Shown: positions 9,211 to 15,717 of the stretch, piece after piece
Position numbering within the stretch: position 1 is the stretch's first letter
How the letters are laid out: every line of letters starts with the position of its first letter
Virus record (IMG/VR): IMGVR_UViG_3300031602_000055
Coordinates: 1 to 20,463 of that record
DNA: 20,463 nt
From: a virus
Reading direction: 5' to 3' (one strand)
Translations under genes and position numbers: made by a program
Notes under the pieces: generated by a model
What the model saw: only the letters and a program-made list of their open reading frames with translations
Told to the model about the DNA's origin: nothing
Databases searched by the model: none

Positions 9211-9218
9211 CAAATATA
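9211..9218 (-). promoter_or_regulatory. Bacteroidetes-type -7 promoter box (TATATTTG) for the tail operon
   Basis: On the minus strand TATATTTG matches TAnnTTTG exactly. It lies 15 nt upstream of the adaptor ATG at 9195 and just downstream of the T-run of a terminator. I see no clear TTG -33 box at the usual distance, because that space is occupied by the terminator stem. Only the -7 half is therefore supported. Confidence 0.5.
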
Positions 9219-9221
9219 GTT

Positions 9222-9254
9222 AAAAAAAAAAGAGGTCACTTTTATGTAACCTCT
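9222..9254 (-). terminator. Rho-independent terminator after the 137-aa gene
   Basis: On the minus strand AGAGGTTAC (9254-9246), loop ATAAAA, GTGACCTCT (9239-9231) forms a 9-bp stem with one G-U pair. The T-run of ten begins at the last base of the stem (9231-9222). It starts 34 nt after the stop of the 137-aa gene. Stem, loop and T-run are all typical, and the opposite strand has no comparable T-run. Confidence 0.85.
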
Positions 9255-9288
9255 CTTTTATTTTAATAAGAACTAAATCTTAAGGCTG

Positions 9289-9702
9289 TTAGCTAGCAGC
9301 TTTTACACCTGAAACAATTGAAGCAATTGTACTTGGTGCAGCACCAGCAGCAGCAACAGGTGGGTATGAACTTCCCGCAGGAGTAAATACTGGTTGTTGC
9401 CATGATAATGTTAAAGCAGTCTCAATAGATTCGTTTAGGAAATTCTTCCAAGCAAACGTGTCAGCAGCAGCAGCAACTAAAGTTATTGCAATAGACTGAA
9501 CTACATTAGTTGCAGCAGGAACCGCAGCTGAACCATCATCTGCAATAGCGTAACCTAATTGTGCCGTAGAAATGTTTTTGTAAAAAATCTGAATTAACAG
9601 ATTAGTTTCTTGTTTAACTTCTAAAATGTCGTTAATAGAAATTAGTTTAAAACCAGAGTCAGCACCTGCTCCAGCAATGTTTAATTTGATAAATTTGTCC
9701 AT
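9289..9702 (-). CDS. Unidentified 137-aa protein, possible abundant virion/decoration protein
   Basis: I do not recognise the family. The N-terminal half (MDKFIKLNIAG, LISINDILEVKQ, LLIQIFYKNISTAQLGYAI) looks beta-rich. The rest is dominated by Ala, Val, Thr and Ser with Ala runs (LVAAAADTF, VAAAGAAPS). No signal peptide, membrane helix or catalytic motif is clear. The gene stands alone between its own TAnnTTTG box (30 nt upstream of the ATG) and a strong terminator, inside the structural region between the capsid gene and the connector genes. Independent transcription there suggests a product needed in a different, perhaps high, amount, such as a capsid decoration protein. That is inference only. 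Confidence 0.6.
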   Translation of the reverse strand: MDKFIKLNIAGAGADSGFKLISINDILEVKQETNLLIQIFYKNISTAQLGYAIADDGSAAVPAATNVVQSIAITLVAAAADTFAWKNFLNESIETALTLSWQQPVFTPAGSSYPPVAAAGAAPSTIASIVSGVKAAS

Positions 9703-9732
9703 AGTTAAAAATTTTAATGGGTTAATAATTTA

Positions 9733-9740
9733 CAAAGATA
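9733..9740 (-). promoter_or_regulatory. Bacteroidetes-type -7 promoter box (TATCTTTG) for the 137-aa gene
   Basis: TATCTTTG on the minus strand is an exact TAnnTTTG match and lies 30 nt upstream of the ATG at 9702. It sits just after the stop of the 252-aa gene. A TTA, not the consensus TTG, lies about 21 nt upstream, so the -33 element is imperfect. Confidence 0.5.
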
Positions 9741-9746
9741 AGCTTT

Positions 9747-10505
9747 CTATTTTTCTTTATTTAAGCGTTTTTTTAAGAACTTATATGCCTCAATACCTTC
9801 ATCACTTTGCAGATAAGATGTAATTACATAATTAGGATCTTCGTTAAAAGGAATGGTTATCATTTTTTTCTTGTTTCCAGGAAGATTGTAATAAACATCT
9901 TTATTGTTGTTTCTGAAAGCTATAAATCCAGCGTCTAAGAATCCGTGCACTTCATTTTGTAAATCTAATAAAGGATCATTTACTGTTTCAATAAAATCTT
10001 CAGGATTGTTTTTAGCATAAATTAATATGTCTCTTCTTAATTGTGGTGTAGTAAGGCTATTAGCAACATTACCCATCAGCATTCTAGATATAGAAATTAA
10101 TTTTTCTGTAGGCAAGTCTTTTGCTAAAACTTGTGCGTCAATTTCAAGCTCTACATATTCTAGTTCTACAGATGCATCTTTTGATTCGTTAATTTCTTCA
10201 AATATCATTCCATTACCAGGATGAAAATGTAAGAATTGTTGTAATATCTGATTTTCTCTTTGTACATATAGCATACCATCTTCAAAAACCACGGGCTCTA
10301 AAATAGCGTTTCCATCTTGCTCATCTTCAAATGGCGTTTTTTGATTTCTTGCATAACGTAAAGGTCTATTAATTCCTTTCTCTTCGTCAAAATGTAATAA
10401 AGGGGATCTAACTGAATGTCTTGATGAAAGCATGTAAGAAAGAGGACGTTCTGCCCTTGTTAATCTATATGCTTTGCTTACTAATGTAGTGTTTTTTGTT
10501 TTCAT
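9747..10505 (-). CDS. Unidentified 252-aa phage protein between capsid and tail genes
   Basis: No named family is recognised. The N-terminal third is basic then acidic, with SPLLHFDEEKGINRPLRYAR, FEDEQDGNAILEPVVFEDG and LYVQRENQILQQFL at about 34-92. The middle is a charged helical region (VELEYVELEIDAQVLAKDL, then ISRMLMGNVANSLTTPQLRRD). The end has GFIAFRNNNKDVYYNLPGNK and a Lys-rich C-terminus. The compact, motif-dense N-terminus suggests a conserved protein rather than a spurious frame. It follows the MCP terminator and has no clear promoter box of its own, so it may depend on read-through. A head-completion or regulatory role would fit the position, but nothing in the sequence decides it. 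It ends in TAG. Confidence 0.65.
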   Translation of the reverse strand: MKTKNTTLVSKAYRLTRAERPLSYMLSSRHSVRSPLLHFDEEKGINRPLRYARNQKTPFEDEQDGNAILEPVVFEDGMLYVQRENQILQQFLHFHPGNGMIFEEINESKDASVELEYVELEIDAQVLAKDLPTEKLISISRMLMGNVANSLTTPQLRRDILIYAKNNPEDFIETVNDPLLDLQNEVHGFLDAGFIAFRNNNKDVYYNLPGNKKKMITIPFNEDPNYVITSYLQSDEGIEAYKFLKKRLNKEK

Positions 10506-10528
10506 TATAATATAATTTAATTTGATTT

Positions 10529-10564
10529 AAAAAAAATAAACCCTACCCCCACACATGTGAGGGT
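10529..10564 (-). terminator. Rho-independent terminator after the major capsid gene
   Basis: On the minus strand ACCCTCAC (10564-10557), loop ATGT, GTGGGGGT (10552-10545) forms an 8-bp stem with one G-T pair. It is followed by AGGGTTTA and eight T residues (10536-10529). It begins 17 nt after the MCP stop. The T-run starts 8 nt after the stem, so termination may be partial, which would let a lower level of transcript reach the 252-aa gene. Confidence 0.65.
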
Positions 10565-10581
10565 AAAATTTATACAATAAT

Positions 10582-12084
10582 CTAGTTTTGGAATAAGAAG
10601 AAGTTGTTTGCACCTAAAGTACATACAGCTCTTTCTGATAGGAAATTTACTTCCATTGCATCCAAGGAAGAAGATTGAGCACCACCAGCAGAACCAGTAA
10701 TCCAAGTCTTATACCTTCTGTCTTCAGTTTCTGAAGCTCTATATCTTACATGTAAGAAAGGTCTCTTAGCGTTCTTACCTAAGATTTGGTCATAAACTGT
10801 AGTTGAACCAGCAGGAACTAAAAGTCCATTGATTCCTCCACCTTGAATACCACCTCTCATAGTAGGATCGTTAAGATATTTCCAGTCAGACTTATAGAAG
10901 TCATAACCTCTTCTAAATCCTGTAAATCCAAGATTTAAAGCCATGTCTTTATCATTGTCAAAAAGACCATATGATGTACCACCCGCTCCGTGAGAGTTTT
11001 GTGCAGCTAACATATCATCCATATCAAATGAAAATTGTCTATTACAGAAAATTACATTTTCTTCTATCGCTCCTTGCTTATCAAGTCTTTGGATAATATT
11101 ATCAAATGCTCCAAGATTCTGTGGGTTACCACCTCCAAAAACATTTCCTCTATTACCTACAACAAAAAATACACCGTCAGATCCACTTAATCCAGCAGCA
11201 GAAGTTCCAGCAGCTAAGTTTCCTTGTAAGAAATCTCCAGCTCCTGAACCAGCAGCAGCAGGTACAGCTTCTAGCATAGCAGTTTCTAAATAGTCTTCAA
11301 ATCTAAGTCTTGTTTCGTGCTCAGATTTTAAGTACCATAAATATCCACTCGCTCCATTTTCAGTTGTAACTTCTATCCATCCAATTTGAGCCATGTCAGA
11401 ACCAGAAACAGCATATCTGTCCTTGATTATAATTGGCTTATTGTCAAAGATATTGTCATCAGCTTCGTTAGAACCTAACATTCCGTTAGTTCCTTTAGCG
11501 AACTCAGAACCATAGATAAATATATCACACAATGCAGTTGCTGCTACCATTGCTTGACCACCCGTTTCATAGTAAGCTACTGTGAAAACACCTGGTGCAG
11601 CAGCCGTAGGAGCTACAGTTACGATACCTTTATTTTGTAAATTAGATCCAACAGTATTGTCAGAAATAACTACAGTTTGTCCAACTCTTAAAGCTGCCGT
11701 ATTTGGCCCACCTGCATTTATTTGTGGGTTAAAGTTAGTTGGGTTATTAGTACCTACTCCTGGTACTGCTCCTATACCTGGAATTGTCCATACACCAGTT
11801 CTAGCTCCCGCTGCTCCTGCTGATACACAATTTTGATATTTTTGATGTAATCTTCCTTGTTCTGCCCATTTGATAAGGTCAGAGTTAGAAGGCATTTCAG
11901 CGCCTACCATTCTTAAGAATGATGCTACTGTTCTATTTCCATAACGCTCGAATTCTTTTTCGTACGTGTCAGGAAGGTATTGTTGAACCCAGGTAAAACC
12001 TGCGCTATTTAAATAATTTGTAGACAAGGGCGTTTGTTGTGCACTTGGTTGCAAATCAAATCCGGGGATTGCATTTACTGCCAT
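10582..12084 (-). CDS. Major capsid protein
   Basis: This 500-aa protein is the probable shell subunit, expected to have the HK97 fold. The N-terminus has YLPDTYEKEFERYGNRTV and WAEQGRLHQKYQN (about 37-85). A Gly/Ala/Pro-rich insertion with beta character spans about 90-190 (VGQTVVISD near 135-142). Then come helical EHETRLRFEDYLETAMLEAVP (255-275), NVIFCNRQFSFDMDDMLAA and GFTGFRRGYDFYKSDW (386-401). It ends FLSERAVCTLGANNFFLF (481-498), a C-terminal pattern I associate with capsid proteins of Bacteroidetes short-tailed and crAss-like phages. It follows the portal and scaffold-like genes, as in many phages, and is closed by a terminator. The leader before the ATG is A-rich with no Shine-Dalgarno. 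It ends in TAG. Confidence 0.85.
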   Translation of the reverse strand: MAVNAIPGFDLQPSAQQTPLSTNYLNSAGFTWVQQYLPDTYEKEFERYGNRTVASFLRMVGAEMPSNSDLIKWAEQGRLHQKYQNCVSAGAAGARTGVWTIPGIGAVPGVGTNNPTNFNPQINAGGPNTAALRVGQTVVISDNTVGSNLQNKGIVTVAPTAAAPGVFTVAYYETGGQAMVAATALCDIFIYGSEFAKGTNGMLGSNEADDNIFDNKPIIIKDRYAVSGSDMAQIGWIEVTTENGASGYLWYLKSEHETRLRFEDYLETAMLEAVPAAAGSGAGDFLQGNLAAGTSAAGLSGSDGVFFVVGNRGNVFGGGNPQNLGAFDNIIQRLDKQGAIEENVIFCNRQFSFDMDDMLAAQNSHGAGGTSYGLFDNDKDMALNLGFTGFRRGYDFYKSDWKYLNDPTMRGGIQGGGINGLLVPAGSTTVYDQILGKNAKRPFLHVRYRASETEDRRYKTWITGSAGGAQSSSLDAMEVNFLSERAVCTLGANNFFLFQN

Positions 12085-12107
12085 AATTTTAATTTTTTTT
12101 AATAATG

Positions 12108-13232
12108 TTAACTTCGTTTAATACTTCTAATTCTAAGTCCTCTTCCACTATCGGTATTTCCTACTGCCCTTATTTTCATTCCATCTTTAGTGATGGTCTG
12201 CGGAGACTGTCTCACATTCATATTTATGTTTTTAGATTTTCTAGAAACATTGTCTACGGTATTTGAGACACCTTGATCGTAAAAAAATTGAGCAAATTTA
12301 TCAGGGTTCATAGCTACTGCTAAAGAACGATGATAACCTTTTGAGTCTTCTATTAAGCCATCTTTGTTTAAATATTTACCAATAAAATTATTAATATCAG
12401 ATTGAACATTTTTTAGCTCGTCAGAAGTCCCTGGCTTAAAAGTAATATCACTTTCTCCAACTTTAAATTCAAAACCTTTGAACTCATCGTTAAAAACCTG
12501 ATCGGTTTTTGTTTTAAAGTAATCATACTTTTTTTTAGTTTGCTCCTCAATTGTTTGAGATTCATTAATGTAACTCTTATAAGCACTTAAATTTTCTTGT
12601 TGTTCAGCAGATAACCCATCCCCACTTGACTCAAGAGGAACTTTATATTTATCTTTTTGTTCATTCAAAAACTTTTTAGCTTTCGCAAGTTCTCGTTTTT
12701 TTGCTAATTTAATTTTCTTAATATCTTTAGGCTCATCCACGTCTTCATCGACACTGAACTTGTCTTCAATTATATCTTGAATATCTATAGCGTCTAAACC
12801 TTCTTCAGTTGCGCTATAGTAATTAGCTAGTACATCATCGTCACCCATGCTTTCAATATCTTTTTGTAGATTATAAAAATCTGAGATACCTCGGCCGGTT
12901 TCTTTTTTGTACTTAAAATATGCAGATACATCTTCTGGTAGCTCCTCATTTGCCTCTTTTTCCGCAAGTAATTCGTCTACCGAATTTATATCCTTATTAT
13001 ATCTATCTCTAATATAAGAAAGAACGTCTGTGTCATTTAACTCTGGCACTGGAGTGTTTTCTTTTTCAACAGCCTCTGGTTCAGTAGAAGAATTTAACTC
13101 TACTTTATCTACAGTTTCTGTGGGTTGTGCGGAATCTTCAAACTTTTCTTCATGCTTTTTAAGCAATTGTTCTTCCACTTCTGCACGGGATTTTTCTTCA
13201 ACCACCCCTAAGTCTCTTACTTTTATTTCCAT
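12108..13232 (-). CDS. Scaffold-like head assembly protein
   Basis: This 374-aa protein is highly charged, almost free of Cys and Trp, and largely helical. The N-terminal two thirds are acidic (EVEEQLLKKHEEKFED, LNDTDVLSYIRDRYNKDIN, DIQDIIEDKFSVDEDVDEP). A Lys/Glu coil is near 165-190, and a more compact part includes FKGFEFKVGESDITFKPG. The C-terminus from about 337 is basic (NMNVRQSPQTITKDGMKIRA, ending RIRSIKRS). An acidic coiled protein with a basic C-terminal tail, between portal and capsid genes, fits a scaffolding protein that binds the coat through its C-terminus. In crAss-like phages this slot can hold a cargo protein instead. No protease motif is visible. The call rests on position and composition. 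Confidence 0.6.
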   Translation of the reverse strand: MEIKVRDLGVVEEKSRAEVEEQLLKKHEEKFEDSAQPTETVDKVELNSSTEPEAVEKENTPVPELNDTDVLSYIRDRYNKDINSVDELLAEKEANEELPEDVSAYFKYKKETGRGISDFYNLQKDIESMGDDDVLANYYSATEEGLDAIDIQDIIEDKFSVDEDVDEPKDIKKIKLAKKRELAKAKKFLNEQKDKYKVPLESSGDGLSAEQQENLSAYKSYINESQTIEEQTKKKYDYFKTKTDQVFNDEFKGFEFKVGESDITFKPGTSDELKNVQSDINNFIGKYLNKDGLIEDSKGYHRSLAVAMNPDKFAQFFYDQGVSNTVDNVSRKSKNINMNVRQSPQTITKDGMKIRAVGNTDSGRGLRIRSIKRS

Positions 13233-13248
13233 TTGATTTAATTTTTAG

Positions 13249-13256
13249 TAAAGTTA
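13249..13256 (-). promoter_or_regulatory. Weak promoter-like box (TAACTTTA) before the scaffold-like gene
   Basis: TAACTTTA differs from TAnnTTTG only at the last base and lies 16 nt upstream of the ATG at 13232, about the same distance as the exact boxes at 20244 and 9211. The gap is very A/T-rich, so a chance match is likely enough to keep confidence low. Confidence 0.25.
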
Positions 13257-13281
13257 AACAATTATATATATTTATTTTAAG

Positions 13282-15717
13282 CTATCTAGGTTCAAATTCA
13301 GCTAAATCAAATCCATCTAAACTATCCTCGTTAGATTCAAAATTTATTGGAGGAAGATTGTTTTTCCTTTGCTCTATTAATTTAGATTGTTCTGTAGACT
13401 GTAGACTTACTCTACTGTCTTTAGCACTTTCTCTATTGCTTTCACGCTGACTTAAATTTTCTGATTCCAACCCTTTTAATTGCATGTTAAAATCAAACTC
13501 AGTCTGCATTAATTGTTTTTTTAACTCCGCTTCGTTTTTAAGCTTTTCTATTTCAAAAGCAACATCAGCTTGTCTATATTGAATCTTAGTTTGTGCTTCC
13601 ATCTCAATTTTCTGAGCGTCTAATTGAGCTTGAGCTTGTTGAGCTTGCATTTGCATTTGCGCTTGCATTTGTTGCTCTTGCTGTCTTTGAGCTTGCTCTG
13701 TTTCTTGTTTTTGTTTACGCTTCAACTTAAGTAATTGATTCGCCATTTTAAGATTATTAATCTCCCTTATGTCTATAGCATCTTCTAAACTTATGTTCTC
13801 TTTAGATAAAGCCATTTGAATGTTTTGTTCCAACATAGCTTTCTCTTCTTCATCAGGAGCCATTTCTATAAATATTCCGAAATCAAATAAATATAAATCT
13901 TTAATATCTTCAAGAATTCTTGCATTATATTTTCCTACCTGCATTATGAACTCATCTTTAAAATCTGAATATTCTAAAATATCAGATGTTCTTATTGATA
14001 AACACTCAGCAAGAGTCCTGGTAATATATAAACTACTTTGCAAAATATGCCTTGTAGCCGTGTTTGAATTTAATGCAGCTAATTTTTGAACCCCCACTAA
14101 AGAGTTGGGGTCTGGCATTGAACCATCTCTAGCTTCATTTAAACCTGTTACCTGCCTAATCATATCTAAATAATGATTATAATTAGCAATTAACATTTGC
14201 AACTTAGTTCCTCCACTACTTGAAGTTAACTGTGTAATAGGTGCTTTCCCATTATTAAAATCTCCATCTTGAGTAAAACTTCTTCCTATAACACTACCTG
14301 TTTGGAAATACAATCTTAAAGCATCTTCTGGATTATAAGCGTTACCTGTTCCTAAATCTACTTCATTTAATCCATCAGCATCTATAAACACACCATCCGG
14401 GACAACTCTAGAAACTACTTGTTGAATTTTTAAATGTGTCATCTGTATAAGATCAGCAAATGGAATCATTCTTTTTACTAGTGATTCTAATCTTCCTTTA
14501 TACATTCTTGGAGCGCATGCTACGTAATTAGGCATAGCAAATTGATTTGATGATTTAGGTCTCACCATGTTTTCAGCTAACTCCCATTTTAATAATATAT
14601 TGGTTCCCATCACCATCACCCCATCATACCAAACGTCTATTCTTTTTGTAACTTTCTCAAAATTTCCCTCATCCATCATTTCTTGAGGAGGGTTAAATTC
14701 ATCATCTTTTTCTACAGTTTTATAAGTTCCATCTGCTAATTTCTTTTTTTTGTAAACAAACGTATGCGTGGTTTTATAATTAAAATACATTAAAGTAGCG
14801 GTGTCTCTATAAAACATACTGTTTTGAGAAAACTGTGCGGTATTAAAATAATTATACCAAGACTGACTATACTTAGCTATTTCATTTAAATCGTCATCAG
14901 TTAAATCAGGGTCAATTTTAATAAGCTCCGTCATAGGAACTGTTTTAATTTCTCCCCAATAAAAACAATCCTTAAAGTAAGGGTCTTCCGTATAACTATA
15001 AACCACGTTTGCTGGGTCTACATATTTAATTTCAACACCTGATCCTAATAAAAATTCATGTTTTGTAATACCTAAACCAATTGTAGCTAAGTCATAATCA
15101 ACTCTACTCCTAGTGTCGTTATAATGATTTTCAGCAAACAACGTGTTGATAGCTTCTTCTTCTGCTATCTCTACAGCTGGCTTATATTTCATTTGCATAT
15201 AAAGCTCTAGCTCTTCATCACTTTCAGGTATTTCATCTTGATTTGTTGTAAATAAATTTACATTAAAATCTACTTGCATTTGCTCTAAAATAGGCTTTGC
15301 CAACATGTCTGCTTCAATCATCTCCTGAAACTCATTTCTTTTTTCTGCTGACATCGCATCTTCAGCGTATGCTTTAACTTTAAAAAGTCTGTCAGACATT
15401 CCATTTACTACAATGTCTACAAACTTCGGTATAATAGGAAGTGGTGTCCAGTCTAAATTAAGATAACTTAAATCGCCATCTATTGCTAATTCGTTTTTGT
15501 ATTTGGCTACTGACTGCTCACCTCTTGCGTATAATCTTAAACGCATGAATTCTTCCCATTGACTATAAAATCTACAAGAGCCACTATCTCTTCTAAACCA
15601 TTCATATTGTATCGACTGACCTATCTGTAAACCATACTCCTTAGAATCTTTAGTAGAGTCAGAAACGAATTGATCTGGGAATGCAGCAGCCTGAATATCT
15701 ATGTTTACTTTTTTCAT
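13282..15717 (-). CDS. Portal protein with long Gln-rich coiled C-terminus
   Basis: This 811-aa protein is the probable dodecameric ring at the DNA-entry vertex, where the terminase docks and the tail attaches. Its start overlaps the TerL stop by 4 nt (ATGA), the usual terminase-portal arrangement. Features include an N-terminal FMRLRLYARGEQSVAKY near 57-73, the beta segment GVEIKYVDPANVVYSYTEDP (227-246), the helix RMIPFADLIQMTHLKIQQVVSRVVPDGVFID (416-446), and TGLNEARDGSMPDPNSLVGVQK (524-545) followed by a long helix. From about 658 to 760 the sequence becomes a Gln/Met/Lys/Glu coiled coil (RQQEQQMQAQMQMQAQQAQAQ), and the last 50 residues are acidic. Size and the coiled tail resemble portals of crAss-like and marine Bacteroidetes phages. 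It ends in TAG. Confidence 0.8.
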   Translation of the reverse strand: MKKVNIDIQAAAFPDQFVSDSTKDSKEYGLQIGQSIQYEWFRRDSGSCRFYSQWEEFMRLRLYARGEQSVAKYKNELAIDGDLSYLNLDWTPLPIIPKFVDIVVNGMSDRLFKVKAYAEDAMSAEKRNEFQEMIEADMLAKPILEQMQVDFNVNLFTTNQDEIPESDEELELYMQMKYKPAVEIAEEEAINTLFAENHYNDTRSRVDYDLATIGLGITKHEFLLGSGVEIKYVDPANVVYSYTEDPYFKDCFYWGEIKTVPMTELIKIDPDLTDDDLNEIAKYSQSWYNYFNTAQFSQNSMFYRDTATLMYFNYKTTHTFVYKKKKLADGTYKTVEKDDEFNPPQEMMDEGNFEKVTKRIDVWYDGVMVMGTNILLKWELAENMVRPKSSNQFAMPNYVACAPRMYKGRLESLVKRMIPFADLIQMTHLKIQQVVSRVVPDGVFIDADGLNEVDLGTGNAYNPEDALRLYFQTGSVIGRSFTQDGDFNNGKAPITQLTSSSGGTKLQMLIANYNHYLDMIRQVTGLNEARDGSMPDPNSLVGVQKLAALNSNTATRHILQSSLYITRTLAECLSIRTSDILEYSDFKDEFIMQVGKYNARILEDIKDLYLFDFGIFIEMAPDEEEKAMLEQNIQMALSKENISLEDAIDIREINNLKMANQLLKLKRKQKQETEQAQRQQEQQMQAQMQMQAQQAQAQLDAQKIEMEAQTKIQYRQADVAFEIEKLKNEAELKKQLMQTEFDFNMQLKGLESENLSQRESNRESAKDSRVSLQSTEQSKLIEQRKNNLPPINFESNEDSLDGFDLAEFEPR

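Noticed and set aside
9340-9500. Short GCA-type triplet runs in the 137-aa gene as a microsatellite or phase-variable tract
   Set aside because: Runs are only about four codons, code for Ala in a generally Ala-rich protein, and a length change by whole triplets would not switch the frame.
10517-10705. Minus-strand 62-aa frame overlapping the end of the capsid gene
   Set aside because: It runs through the terminator hairpin and is Cys/Phe-rich without a plausible leader; it is a frame shadow.
12108-13232. Prohead protease domain in the scaffold-like protein
   Set aside because: No Ser-His-Asp type motif context or typical protease core could be seen; the protein is charged and helical throughout.
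8345-13236. Plus-strand open frames at 8345, 9626, 10027, 11582 and 13030
   Set aside because: Each is antisense to a well-supported gene and has no motif; the composition mirrors the gene on the other strand.
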